Source of the DNA: Ruminococcus sp.
GTDB taxonomy: Bacteria; Bacillota; Clostridia; Oscillospirales; Acutalibacteraceae
Direction of reading: 5' to 3'
Length of the DNA: 39,865 nt
NCBI GenBank assembly: GCA_017457955.1
Contig: JAFTGL010000008.1
Location: forward strand, 100,068-139,932
In this document: positions 30,144 through 39,726 of the stretch, piece after piece
Layout: the number at the start of each line of letters is the position of its first letter
Position numbering within the stretch: the stretch's first letter is position 1
Position numbers and translations under genes: made by a program
The notes under the pieces: model-generated
Database searches by the model: none
What the model was told of the DNA's origin: nothing
Seen by the model: the letters and a program-made list of their open reading frames with translations, nothing else

Positions 30144-30995
30144 TCAGTTTCTGTTTCTTCCGGCTATAGTGATAATGATATCGAGAACTTTCAGATAAAG
30201 CCAGAGCACCGTAAAAGCAAGACCGAATGCAGCCTGCCATTCGTACTTTTTGGGGAGCTTATCGTTGACCACATGATCGATGGTATCAAAATCACAGATA
30301 AGGAAAAGCGCCGCTATGATGATGAAGATTACCGACGATATAATTGAGATTGCGAAATTGTTTGTAACAGCGAGAGCGATCTCTCGGGTAAAAGGAATGA
30401 ACGAAGCCACAAGCGTGAGCAGCGATCCCGCTATCACAGTGACAAACAGCGTCAGCATAACCATCTTGAATTTCTTTGTCACTTTGATAACGCCTGTAGA
30501 GTAAAGGATCGCCATCACGAGAATAATCAGCATCGTGATCGTCAGCGCGAGTGCGCCGAGATACTCATAGCCCTTCAGGACCTTAAAGATCAGGAACGAG
30601 ATGATGTAGCCCTGAGTAACGCAGTAGAGCGCACCCGTCACCGGTACAGTAGGCTTTGCAAAGAACGCCAGCAGCTGAAAAACAATAGCCGCGATGACCG
30701 CGCCTCCCAGCGCAACGGCTTCGCTTTTGTAGAGCGAAACCTCAAAGCCTTTGTAATCCAAGTTCAGGATCTCACCGGAAGCGAGTGAAGCCGATAATAC
30801 AAACTGCAAAATGATTCCCGCTACGGTAAACAGCAGGAAAAATACTGTCTTTAAAGTAATGCCGCCGTAGCTGGAGGCATTGGTTTCAGAATACTCGTCA
30901 ACCTTGTTCAGCCTGCGCATGACGGGATTAGAGGATAAAATAGAGCTTCTTTTCTCCGCCTGAGCAGTATTATTTTGATTACTAAGTCTGTTCAT
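30144..30995 (-). CDS. Bax inhibitor-1/YccA family membrane protein
   Basis: 283 residues with about seven membrane helices. The N-terminal SSNPVMRRLNKVDEYSE...GGITLKTVFFLLFTVAG is typical of the Bax-inhibitor-1-like (YccA/YbhL-related) family of bacteria. Relatives include proton-linked calcium leak channels and FtsH modulators; which applies here is unknown. The frame is open 26 codons further up, but AAGGAG stands eight bases before the ATG at 30995. Last gene of an operon behind the small peptide and the 2260-residue protein. Its stop codon touches the mobile remnant. Confidence 0.85.
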   Translation of the reverse strand: MNRLSNQNNTAQAEKRSSILSSNPVMRRLNKVDEYSETNASSYGGITLKTVFFLLFTVAGIILQFVLSASLASGEILNLDYKGFEVSLYKSEAVALGGAVIAAIVFQLLAFFAKPTVPVTGALYCVTQGYIISFLIFKVLKGYEYLGALALTITMLIILVMAILYSTGVIKVTKKFKMVMLTLFVTVIAGSLLTLVASFIPFTREIALAVTNNFAISIISSVIFIIIAALFLICDFDTIDHVVNDKLPKKYEWQAAFGLAFTVLWLYLKVLDIIITIAGRNRN

Positions 30996-31035
30996 GCTAT
31001 TACTCCTTCGATAACTTTTTTCTATTTTGCTCGCT

Positions 31036-31155
31036 TTAACGGTTCGGCATAAACGGCAATTCATCGTCTTCAAGTTCCATGCTGGTCATAATGACATCTT
31101 CGGTTTGAAATTCGATGACTTCCAATTCGGTGTGTTCATATTTTTCTTTTTTCAT
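31036..31155 (-). CDS. 39-residue acidic peptide
   Basis: MKKEKYEHTELEVIEFQTED followed by VIMTSMELEDDELPFMPNR. GGAGG stands before the ATG; the start is 14 bases past the stop of the large secreted protein and the stop is 40 bases before the BI-1 gene. It has no signal peptide. Short proteins with a Tyr...LEVIEF..EDVI..S pattern recur in gut Clostridia in my recollection, but I know of no established function; a leader-like peptide is one possibility. Too short for usual gene callers. Confidence 0.7.
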   Translation of the reverse strand: MKKEKYEHTELEVIEFQTEDVIMTSMELEDDELPFMPNR

Positions 31156-31169
31156 TTTGAACACCTCCG

Positions 31170-34100
31170 TTATTCAGGAAAATAGGCGTTTGCGGCCTGC
31201 CAGTAGAGGTATAGTGCCTTAACAGCGTTGATCAGGTTTTCATCATTTGTACCGCCGTCTAACGCATTCTTGCAGTAGTTGAGCGGACTGTAAGAGATCG
31301 ATTCATTCCCGTTTACTTTCAGCGTTAGAATGTCACCGATATGCTTCGCTTTGATTCCTCTGATACGTGCGATCTGATAGCCGCCGGAGGTTGCTGATTC
31401 TACAGTGTAATCGTCACAGGAGAATTCAAGATCCGTGCTGCTCTTGAAGTAGAGTGAAAGCGAAGTCTCGGATTTCAGCGAAAGAGTCGCGCCCTCAAAG
31501 GTCGCACCCTCGGGAAGATTGCTGATAATAGGATCAGCTATGTTGATTTCAAGATCACCGAGCGTTTTTTCAGCGTCGGTCAAACCGGCGTTAGCGAGCG
31601 TTCCCGGATTCTTGTCAAAGTAAACCTGTGAGTAACCGCCGTAGTTGAGCATTGCCTTGACGAGCGGAACAGCCGGTGCAAGATCATCTCTTTCATCAGC
31701 GTGTTCGATCAGATAATCCGCGTATTCCTTGACAGAGTAGGTGTACTCTGTACCGGTCAGATCGCCGTCGATCATCTGCGCCTTGATCTCGGAGGTCATT
31801 TCCTTTGCGGCAACTCTGCACTTGAACACATAGTATTCTTTGCCGTTCCATTCCTTGATAAATGCATCCTTGACAAGCATATCCTGTTCGGTCGTACCAT
31901 TGCCGACAGGAATGGTGAAGTGCATATATGCGGTGTCTTTGTGCGCAATCACGCTGTCGGAAAGTTCCATGTAGAAGTTGACCGCAATGTCGCCGTCGAG
32001 CGAAATCGAGTGTCCGACGATCTTTGTGCCTAAGCCATCGGGAAAGTCAAATGTCGCGCTGACGGTAACATCCTCCGCAGGCATCGTAAACCTGCCGTCG
32101 TTTACGGGGATATCCTTACCGCTCACGGAGGTTACCGTCAGCGTTTTCAGCGCATAACCCTCCTCTGCGATCGCGGTTAAGGTGACGACGGCATTCGGAT
32201 GGGTCGCAGAGTTATCCGCCGTGACGGTACCGTGATCACAATCCTGTATCGTGATCGTGTAATCGACGAGGTCGCCGACGAATTGTGCATAGACAGTGGA
32301 GCTGAATTTAGCTGTATAAGCGCTCAGCCGATCGCCGGAAACATGGATCTTTGTCCGCTTTGAAGGCAGAAAATCGTCATAATAGCCGTCATCCCATGTC
32401 AGCGCCGCCGGATCGGCATAGCAGTAAACATCAAAGAGGTTTCCGACGCCCTTGAAAGCGTCCTCGCCGATGAAGGTCACGCCCGCCGGAATGGTCAGAC
32501 CGTCCAGATAGCTGCAGTCGCGGAACGCGGCTCTGCCGATCGTCGTGATACTGTCGGGAAGCCTGACAGCGGTCATCCGCGTATCCTGAAAAGCATTGCT
32601 GCCGATAGAGGTGACTGTTTCGGGGATCGCAACATTTGTCGCCGTGCAATAGGCGAATGCCCAGTTGCCGATGCTTGTCGCGCCGTCCTCGATCACGATG
32701 TTATCAATATAGCTGAAGCTCCTGTGCCACGGTGCGCGGATCAGCTGATCGTTATTATAATCGAACATGGCGCCCGTGCCGTAGATCGTCAGCGTCTCCG
32801 TACTCTTGTCCAGCTTCCAGTACAGATCGGGACCGCACTGGTTGCTCTCAATCAGGCTGAACACCGCTTTGACAGTCACGTTCTGCGCGGGCATGGTGAA
32901 TTGTTTATCCGTTACTGCAACAGGCTCGCCGTTTGCGTCCGTCACGCTGAGCGATACAAAATAGGAGTCTTTATCCGGCTTTACCGTCAAGGTCACGACG
33001 TCGCCAAAGTGGGCGGTTTCTGCGCCCGTTACCGTACCGTTCTCGGTTTCTTCATAGGTGACGGTGTAGTCGATCGGCGCGAAGGCCGCGGTCACGGTAA
33101 CATCGCCTGCAGGCATCGTGAACTTGTGATCGCTGACCTCTATTTCCTCACCATCGGCGGTGGTCACCGCATATCCCTCAAACCGACATCCGGTATCGGG
33201 TGTTGCGCTGAGAGTGACCGTCTCGCCGGCATAGGCTGTCGCTAAGTCCGCTGTGATCGTTCCGTGCTCGGCGGCAGCGACCGTCACCGTATATGCTTTG
33301 TTGATGATCTCTGTCGTATCGGTATAGGTCTCGCCGCCGAAGCTCACAGACGCGGTGTAAGTCGTCTTCTCCCGCGTCTTGGTCACCGACACAGCAGCGT
33401 TCAGCGTGTGCGAATCATCACATCTTGCGTCGGAGCAGGCAAAGGTCGCTGTCGCCGCGCTGTGATCCTCAGCCCATGACCAGACCGGCTCCCCATACAG
33501 ATGCGCGTCGGTAAAGTCGTAGGTGATATCCTCCAAGATCAGGTCGGAGCGGTTGAAGCGCGTGCCGTGACACAGATGAACGGTAACGCTCAGATCACGG
33601 AACGTATCCGCCTCCACGGTGATCGTACCCGGATACAACAGCGTCAGATCAAGCGTGTTTCCACCGGGGAAGTTTACGCCTGAGAACGCCGAGGCGCCGA
33701 TCACGCTCAGCGCGGAGGTGTCTCCCGATACCTTCGTCACATACATGGAATAAAAGGCATAAGGCTTGATCTCTCTGATATTTTCATTCAGCACCAGCTC
33801 GAACTGCGTATGGCTGCCTGTGAAGAGGCAATCATTATCATCATTCCCCAGCGCGGTGATCTTTTTGCCGTGATACAGCTTGGGGACTGTGAACACATCA
33901 CCGATCGCAGAGCCCGTGTAATGGGCGAGCTGATAGGTGCCGTCTTTCTGCAATTCAAATGCGTAGTCGGACACTTCGACATTGGAAAGCTCCTTCCCTA
34001 TCGAGCCGTCCTCATTCACGGCGTAGTATCGCTCGCCGTCTGTGTAGTGGGCGATCACACCGGGGAAATACTCGCCGTTGCTGTCGGTATACGCTTCCCG

Positions 34101-37100
34101 CGCCTCCACAAGGTGAGCGAAGGTCGCTTTCACGGTGACGGCGCTCTCGGGCATGATGAAGCTGTAGCCGTCCGTCTCGACCTTGTTGCCGTCTTCATCG
34201 GTCACGCTGAAGGACGCCGTCTCATACCCCTCATCGGGAGTGACGGTCACATCTACCCTGTCTCCGATTCTCGCGGGAGTATAGCCGACGGTCACGCTGC
34301 CGTGGCTTGCGGGAGCGATGTTGACGTCAAAGAGGATGGTAAAGGATTTATTGACGGTATAATCCCTGCCGAGGAAGCGGCAGCTCGCTTCGACCACCCT
34401 CTGCCTGACGTTGTCTTTATAAAAGACCTTGGCGTCGACCTCTTCTGTTGCGTCACAGTCATTGCAGGTGAATACAGCCTTGGCATGGGTGTAGCAGTCC
34501 GACCAGACCCACTTGGAAAAGACATAATCATGAAGGCTGGGGGTCAGCGTTTTGCCGCGTATCGCAGAGGCTTCCGCTTCTGTCAGGGCGCCAGTATAGA
34601 TATATGTACCGTCCGTCAGCTTCTGATCGCCGTCGATGAGGACGGCTTTTTGATAAAACTCATCGATTTTGATACTGTCGGTCGGCTCCGTCCATCCAAG
34701 GATCGTTGTGTTCGGCGAGATCACAAAGCCGACAGCGACATTGCCGCCGCTGATCGCCAGATGCTTACACTCGATCCTGTCGCCGCTGACCGTACCCCTC
34801 AGCACGGTACAGTCGTTGAACAGCACGATCTGTCCGTAGTCGGGGTAAGCGGGATTGGAGAAGTTCACGTTGCCGCCGCAGACGACCAGATTATAGAAAT
34901 AGGGCTTTCTCACCCCGAAATCGACCGTGCCCGTCTGCTGAGACTGACCGTAAATCGTAAAGGTGCCTGTGTTGTAGCCGCCCTGCGAAGGGGTCAGGCA
35001 GTATTCGGACTCTGAGAGATACTGCGAGAATCCCAGCGTCGCCTCGTCGCCGAGGATCAGCTTGACGTTGCCCTTATAGGTGATGATATCCGCTACGGTG
35101 ACGTCGTCCTCGACCACGTACCATCCCTCGGATAGATACATGCTGATACCCATGCTGCTGAGCTTTCTCGCCGTGACGGTCTTTGCTTCACCGCTTTCGG
35201 TGACATAGCTCGCTTCGACCACGGGGAGATACACGGCTCTGTACTCCTCGTCACGTCCCATGGTATATACCAGGTCTCCCGGCTCGTAGAACTCGAAGCC
35301 TCCGTTAGACCAGCATACAAACTCATAACCGTCGGGCACGTTCGTGCACTCGGGCATAGAAAAATAGGTCGCTGCCGGCAGGGAGAGCGTCGAGGTCACC
35401 TCGCCGTCGTTGTTCTTTTCAACAAACGTATCGGTAAACAGCTCCGCCTTGCCGTTGCACTTGGTGCAAATGTAATTGTCGTCCCATGTATGCGCTTCAT
35501 ATCTGATATCGGACTGACAGACGCGGCAGTACTCATAGTGATAAATGCTGCCCGGCTCATAACGCCAGCAGGTATCGGTGTGATCGCAGAGATAGATCCG
35601 CGCATAGTCATGATCCCGGATCGCGTTATATCTGCTCTTGGCTGTATAGAGGCTGGTGCTGTCCTTGTTCCTGCCCGCGTCCACGAGCAAATGCTGGTCA
35701 AGGCTCAGCGTACCGCCGGTATAGCTTTTGACATACCAGCCGCAGTCGCCGTGACCGATAGACTGGGCGTTGCCGTCACCGCCGGAGACAGCCGTGACCG
35801 TGCTGCTGCCGTAAATACCGCAGTAGTCTCCGCTGCTGTCCTCACCGCCGCCGATACCAGCGCCGTAGGATCTGCCCTCAGCGTACACCTCGGAGCTGTA
35901 GATCTCGATATGGCAGCCCTTACCGTCCTCGCCGCCGCCGATACCCGCAGCGTCTGTACCGCCATAGGCGTCGACGGTAGAATCGCTGATGTAGACGGTT
36001 CCGCCGTCTCCGCCGTCTCCGCCGCCGATACCCGCTGCATAGCCGCCGCCGTGAGCGGTGACCTTGGAGTGATTCCTGATCGTAATATTGCCGCCGTGAC
36101 CGCCCTCGCCGCCGCCGATGCCTGCGCCGTCGGAATTTCTGAGCGTTATGGTAACCGTTTTACCATTATTTCCCGTGGGAAATTCGAAATCACGGGGATC
36201 TCTGTCCGCGTCGACCGTTGAGTTGTCGATGGTGATGTTCCCGCCGCTGACGTCGTCGCCGCCGCCGATCGCCGCGCCGTAATCGCCGCCGTGAGCGGTG
36301 ACGGTGGAGTCGGTGATGTTGATCGCGTCGCAGGGAGAGTCGCACTCGTTGCCCGTACCGATACCTGCGGCGTCTGTGCCGGCTTTCGCAGTGACGGTCG
36401 AATGGTTGAGGATGTTGATGGTGCCGCCGCCGGAGGACGCCTCGTCGCCCGAGCCGATACCTGCGCCGTAATCGCCACTGGTCGCAATGACGGTACTGTT
36501 GTCGATCGTGATGGTATCAAAGCTCTTATTATTGCCGCCGCCGATGGCTGCCGCGTACTTGCCGCTCTCGGCGGTCACGTTGCTGTCTTTGATCGTGATC
36601 GTGCTCACGCCGCCCTTGTTGCCGCCGCCGATGCCCGCGCCGGAATAATCGTCGTCGAAGAGGTCGATCAGCCCCGCGATGATACCGATCGCGGAGGTGG
36701 CGTACGCCTGATCCTCCACGCCGAGATCCATGCCCTCCATATACCGCTTGAGCGCGCCTGAAAACTCGTCGGCTTCGCCGTATTTGGACGAGGTCGCGGT
36801 GACCTTAGCGTTCTTGATGGTGATCGTGCCGCCGCTGCCGTCGATGCCGCCGCCGATGCCCGCGCCTGCCGCGGTGCTGCTCGCTACAATGTCGCCGCCC
36901 GTGATGTTGATCGTACCGGCGCTGCCCGAGGTGCCCGCGCCGATACCCGCGCCCGACTGACCGCTCGAGACGATGATACCGCCTTGGATGTTGATCGGAT
37001 TGCTCTGATTAGCCTTTCCGCCGCTGCCGATGCCCGCGCCGGTGTGGCTCGATTTAGTCCCGCAGGCGGTGATATCGCCGTCATAAATATGGATCGTCGG

Positions 37101-37952
37101 ATTACCGGCGCCGAGTCCGCCGCCGATGCCCGCGCCGCCGTTATAGCCGGAGGACTCTATCTCGCCTTTGTAGATATCGATGACGCCGTTTGCGCTCCCT
37201 GCGTTGGCTCCGCTGCCGATACCTGCGCCGCTTGACCACGACTTCACCGTGATAGTGCCGCCGTAGATATGGACGCCGTCCGTGCCGCTGTGGCTGACCG
37301 CGCCCTGAGACCCGCCGCCGATGCCTGCGCCGCCTTCCCTACTGATACAGGTGATGTTGCCGCCGTAGATATTGACAGAATACGGCGCGCCGCCCTTGCC
37401 GCCGCCGATGACCGCGCCCTTGGAATAGTAGCAGGAGTCAAGGTCGAGGGTGCCGCCGTAGATGTTGATCGTACCGGTATCGCCGCTGTCAGCGCCGATC
37501 ACCGCATAGTCGCCCTTCATCTCATAGCTGTTGGTATCAAAATGCATATACATTTTACCGGTATCGTTCTGCTGACCGTAGATCTCAAGCGTCGCACTCG
37601 CGCTCACGCCGATCCCCTTCCTGTCGGTCAGGGTCGCGCCGTCGCACAGAATGATATGCACCGTGCCGCTGTCGACGTACAGGCGATCACTGATGGTCGT
37701 GTCCGTTGTAACGGCATACCACGCACCGGCTTGCAGATGATCGGAAGATCTGTCGCGGATATCGATGCACAACGACTGAGTTAGGGCGCTCTCCACCGTT
37801 TTACCCGCGTCGCTGTCCCACCGGCGGTAGAGATACGCCACCCCCGACGCAGCGCCGGACGCAAAGGGTGCGGCGGTGAACAAGCTGACGATCATCGCCA
37901 TGACCAGCAGGATACTGACGGGTTTTGTCATGCTTTTTTTGAGTTGTCGCAT
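31170..37952 (-). CDS. Very large secreted repeat protein
   Basis: 2260 residues. Signal peptide 1-34 (basic start, VSILLVMAMIVSLFTAAPFASGA). Residues about 150-705 carry 16 copies of a GAGIGGG-type motif with ITIxxSxVTA between, spaced about 20-45 residues, which predicts a right-handed beta-helix. Four modules ending FTMPAxxVTVxATF (near 1275, 1620, 1697 and 1970) are InlB-B/Flg_new-like repeats. BspA-type leucine-rich repeats lie at about 1765-1840. The C-terminal 270 residues are an unrecognised domain ending ALYLYWQAANAYF. No LPXTG, dockerin or SLH anchor is seen. GGGAGG precedes the ATG. Probably an adhesin or matrix protein; ligand unknown. Confidence 0.88.
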   Translation of the reverse strand: MRQLKKSMTKPVSILLVMAMIVSLFTAAPFASGAASGVAYLYRRWDSDAGKTVESALTQSLCIDIRDRSSDHLQAGAWYAVTTDTTISDRLYVDSGTVHIILCDGATLTDRKGIGVSASATLEIYGQQNDTGKMYMHFDTNSYEMKGDYAVIGADSGDTGTINIYGGTLDLDSCYYSKGAVIGGGKGGAPYSVNIYGGNITCISREGGAGIGGGSQGAVSHSGTDGVHIYGGTITVKSWSSGAGIGSGANAGSANGVIDIYKGEIESSGYNGGAGIGGGLGAGNPTIHIYDGDITACGTKSSHTGAGIGSGGKANQSNPINIQGGIIVSSGQSGAGIGAGTSGSAGTINITGGDIVASSTAAGAGIGGGIDGSGGTITIKNAKVTATSSKYGEADEFSGALKRYMEGMDLGVEDQAYATSAIGIIAGLIDLFDDDYSGAGIGGGNKGGVSTITIKDSNVTAESGKYAAAIGGGNNKSFDTITIDNSTVIATSGDYGAGIGSGDEASSGGGTINILNHSTVTAKAGTDAAGIGTGNECDSPCDAINITDSTVTAHGGDYGAAIGGGDDVSGGNITIDNSTVDADRDPRDFEFPTGNNGKTVTITLRNSDGAGIGGGEGGHGGNITIRNHSKVTAHGGGYAAGIGGGDGGDGGTVYISDSTVDAYGGTDAAGIGGGEDGKGCHIEIYSSEVYAEGRSYGAGIGGGEDSSGDYCGIYGSSTVTAVSGGDGNAQSIGHGDCGWYVKSYTGGTLSLDQHLLVDAGRNKDSTSLYTAKSRYNAIRDHDYARIYLCDHTDTCWRYEPGSIYHYEYCRVCQSDIRYEAHTWDDNYICTKCNGKAELFTDTFVEKNNDGEVTSTLSLPAATYFSMPECTNVPDGYEFVCWSNGGFEFYEPGDLVYTMGRDEEYRAVYLPVVEASYVTESGEAKTVTARKLSSMGISMYLSEGWYVVEDDVTVADIITYKGNVKLILGDEATLGFSQYLSESEYCLTPSQGGYNTGTFTIYGQSQQTGTVDFGVRKPYFYNLVVCGGNVNFSNPAYPDYGQIVLFNDCTVLRGTVSGDRIECKHLAISGGNVAVGFVISPNTTILGWTEPTDSIKIDEFYQKAVLIDGDQKLTDGTYIYTGALTEAEASAIRGKTLTPSLHDYVFSKWVWSDCYTHAKAVFTCNDCDATEEVDAKVFYKDNVRQRVVEASCRFLGRDYTVNKSFTILFDVNIAPASHGSVTVGYTPARIGDRVDVTVTPDEGYETASFSVTDEDGNKVETDGYSFIMPESAVTVKATFAHLVEAREAYTDSNGEYFPGVIAHYTDGERYYAVNEDGSIGKELSNVEVSDYAFELQKDGTYQLAHYTGSAIGDVFTVPKLYHGKKITALGNDDNDCLFTGSHTQFELVLNENIREIKPYAFYSMYVTKVSGDTSALSVIGASAFSGVNFPGGNTLDLTLLYPGTITVEADTFRDLSVTVHLCHGTRFNRSDLILEDITYDFTDAHLYGEPVWSWAEDHSAATATFACSDARCDDSHTLNAAVSVTKTREKTTYTASVSFGGETYTDTTEIINKAYTVTVAAAEHGTITADLATAYAGETVTLSATPDTGCRFEGYAVTTADGEEIEVSDHKFTMPAGDVTVTAAFAPIDYTVTYEETENGTVTGAETAHFGDVVTLTVKPDKDSYFVSLSVTDANGEPVAVTDKQFTMPAQNVTVKAVFSLIESNQCGPDLYWKLDKSTETLTIYGTGAMFDYNNDQLIRAPWHRSFSYIDNIVIEDGATSIGNWAFAYCTATNVAIPETVTSIGSNAFQDTRMTAVRLPDSITTIGRAAFRDCSYLDGLTIPAGVTFIGEDAFKGVGNLFDVYCYADPAALTWDDGYYDDFLPSKRTKIHVSGDRLSAYTAKFSSTVYAQFVGDLVDYTITIQDCDHGTVTADNSATHPNAVVTLTAIAEEGYALKTLTVTSVSGKDIPVNDGRFTMPAEDVTVSATFDFPDGLGTKIVGHSISLDGDIAVNFYMELSDSVIAHKDTAYMHFTIPVGNGTTEQDMLVKDAFIKEWNGKEYYVFKCRVAAKEMTSEIKAQMIDGDLTGTEYTYSVKEYADYLIEHADERDDLAPAVPLVKAMLNYGGYSQVYFDKNPGTLANAGLTDAEKTLGDLEINIADPIISNLPEGATFEGATLSLKSETSLSLYFKSSTDLEFSCDDYTVESATSGGYQIARIRGIKAKHIGDILTLKVNGNESISYSPLNYCKNALDGGTNDENLINAVKALYLYWQAANAYFPE

Positions 37953-37984
37953 AGTTGACCTCCCAAAACTTAAATATTCGTTTT

Positions 37985-38014
37985 ATTATAACATATTTCT
38001 TTCTCAATTGTCTA
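37985..38014 (-). promoter_or_regulatory. Promoter of the large secreted protein
   Basis: On the minus strand TAGACA (38009-38014), 18-base spacer and TATAAT (37985-37990), about 30 bases before the start codon region. Confidence 0.6.
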
Positions 38015-38630
38015 TGATAATCTGTCAAGAATCGAAGTAAAAAACACATCTCGCTTTTGAAAGCGTGTGGACTTGCGAGTTTTATAGAGCCCCTGGATAT
38101 CTTTCTTGCTTTCGAAGAGCACTTCTCGACAGAGAAAACAGCAGCAGAGCGTACTGAGTCTGCAGGACTTACGGACAAAGAGCGGATAGAGAATCATGGG
38201 TTTGATCTGAAAGAATCTTTTCGAGGAAAAAACTAAAAAGTAAGCTTAAAACAGCCGTACTCTGTGTGTGTACAGACTGAAGGGAGTACCTTCAGGTACT
38301 CCCTTTAGTCGTTTAGTTGGTGGACTTAACCGTGTCGGGTTATTGATTTGGCATACAGCCACCCATGCAACAGCGATCCAAGAGCAGTTTTAACTGCGAT
38401 TGGCTAAGCTATGTTGCTGAGAAGCTGCAAAGCAGGCAGGTGGGTATTTCGTATGATGTTTTCGATTCTCGTCTGAAATCGACATAATGGCTCTTCCCCT
38501 GTGACAGGATGAAGCTGACGGGGAAAAGCCACGCAGATGACGCTGTAAAAGACGCCGCAGACCGCTTTGACGAGATCGTCGACAGTCGGGGAAGACCGCA
38601 AGCTTTTCGTGCCGATGTAATGCAGAATGA
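38015..38630. other. Decayed coding sequence without an intact gene
   Basis: 738 bases lie between the large secreted protein and the phosphatase. Short frames that look coding occur on both strands: plus 38050-38238 (SLLKACGLASFIEPLDIF, ending SFRGKN), plus 38509-38634 (MKLTGKSHADDAVKDAADRF, 41 residues) and minus 38404-38652. None is complete or recognised. I take the stretch as an old gene or transposase remnant. Confidence 0.4.
38275..38310. repeat. 16-bp hairpin in the decayed region
   Basis: GACTGAAGGGAGTACC and GGTACTCCCTTTAGTC around a TTCA loop, one G-U pair. No T run follows on either strand, so it is a weak terminator at best or the end of a lost mobile element. Confidence 0.6.
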
Positions 38631-38659
38631 TTGACAGAAAAGACGCAGTCATCTATAAT
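38631..38659 (+). promoter_or_regulatory. Consensus promoter of the PAP2 gene
   Basis: TTGACA (38631-38636), 17 bases, then TATAAT (38654-38659): a full match to the consensus, 31 bases before the start codon. Confidence 0.88.
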
Positions 38660-38690
38660 AATATCAACCTTTAGAAAAGGAGAGAGGATA

Positions 38691-39620
38691 ATGGGAAATA
38701 CGTTTTATTTTGAATGGGAAGTCGCGCTGATGCAGTGGATCCAATCATGGCTCGGCTCTGTCGGCACGGCGGTCGCGTCCGTATTCAGCGAAATGGGAGA
38801 ACAGCTGGTGTGCGTCGCGGTGCTGGGCTTTCTGTACTGGTGCTGGGAAAAAGAATACGGCAAATATGTCGGACTGAACGTGCTGGTGGGCATCACCCTC
38901 AACCCCATGGTCAAGAACATCTTCATCAGGCGCAGACCGTACTTTGATCACCCGGGCATCAAATGCCTCAAGCCCGTGGAAAGAGGCGCCGATATCTATG
39001 ATATCTCGGCACAGGGCTACTCCTTCCCCAGCGGTCACTCGACCAACGCCGTGACCCTGTACACCTCTCTCGGCCGCTATAAAAAGAACAAAGTCCTGAT
39101 GATCATCGGCATCATCGCCCCTCTGCTGGTGGGTATCTCACGCTTTTGTGTCGGCGTACATTATCCGACGGATGTACTGTGCGGCTGGGCGCTGGGTCTG
39201 ATCGTCATTTTCCTCGTTCCCGCACTGCAGCGCGCTGTCAAAAACCGCTGGGTCTTTTACGGACTGTTGGTGCTGATCGCTCTTCCGGGATGGTTCTACT
39301 GCAGGAGCACCGACTACTTCACCGCCTTCGGCATCCTGATCGGCTTTATCTTCGCGGTGGAATTCGAGAATAGATTCGTCAAATTCGAGAACACGCGCAA
39401 TATCCTGCGCTGTATCCTGCGGGTGGCGCTGGGCGTAGGCGTCTACTTCGGACTGAGCACCCTGTCGAAGCTCCCGTTCAGCAAGGATTTCCTCGATACT
39501 GCCTCTATGGCATCCTACGCAGTGCGCGCGGTACGCTACTGTGTGATCATCTTCGTCACCATCGGCGTATACCCGCTGATATTCAAGCTCGGCGACCGCG
39601 TCTTTAAGCGCAAGGGATGA
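38691..39620 (+). CDS. PAP2-family membrane phosphatase
   Basis: 309 residues with about eight membrane helices. The three motifs of the phosphatidic acid phosphatase type 2 family are intact: K75-x6-R82-P83, P113-S-G-H116 and S150-R-x5-H157-x3-D161. Family members remove phosphate from lipid phosphates such as phosphatidate or undecaprenyl pyrophosphate at the outer membrane face. In Firmicutes the latter is a frequent role; the substrate here is not determined. The ATG at 38691 has AAAGGAGAG upstream; the longer frame from 38631 would start in the promoter. Confidence 0.88.
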   Translation: MGNTFYFEWEVALMQWIQSWLGSVGTAVASVFSEMGEQLVCVAVLGFLYWCWEKEYGKYVGLNVLVGITLNPMVKNIFIRRRPYFDHPGIKCLKPVERGADIYDISAQGYSFPSGHSTNAVTLYTSLGRYKKNKVLMIIGIIAPLLVGISRFCVGVHYPTDVLCGWALGLIVIFLVPALQRAVKNRWVFYGLLVLIALPGWFYCRSTDYFTAFGILIGFIFAVEFENRFVKFENTRNILRCILRVALGVGVYFGLSTLSKLPFSKDFLDTASMASYAVRAVRYCVIIFVTIGVYPLIFKLGDRVFKRKG

Positions 39621-39726
39621 TCTACCGCCGCTTTCGGCACAATAATAAAGGAAAATGTATATTATAGTTTAAGCGAATTCTTATTCCGACGGCTATTTCA
39701 AGAACACGGATACACCCCCTGCGAAA

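Larger units (their letters stand above)
27083..30146. mobile_element. Decayed third element and mosaic
   Basis: The left end (27083-27185) matches the left end of element 1: the CCGCTTAGA hairpin, the AAGCCATTT motif and the TTGCCCTTTATTTGAC arm site. Then come a broken dnaC-like gene, a chimeric ORF, the toxIN locus and a beheaded serine recombinase that abuts the stop of the BI-1 gene. No integrase and no right att copy are found. 26952-27218 has no gene. Confidence 0.65.

Noticed and set aside
33810-35015. A 401-codon frame opposite the large secreted protein
   Set aside because: Shadow frame produced by the repetitive, GC-rich coding strand; no ribosome-binding site or recognisable domain.
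35490-36221. GC-rich repeated words (GCCGCCGAT and relatives) that look like a repeat array or CRISPR-like pattern
   Set aside because: They encode the GAGIGGG protein motif in frame and vary in spacing; no constant repeat with unique spacers.
38509-38634. A 41-residue plus-strand ORF before the PAP2 gene
   Set aside because: It overlaps the consensus promoter of the PAP2 gene, is unrecognised and lies in a decayed region; kept only as part of that region.
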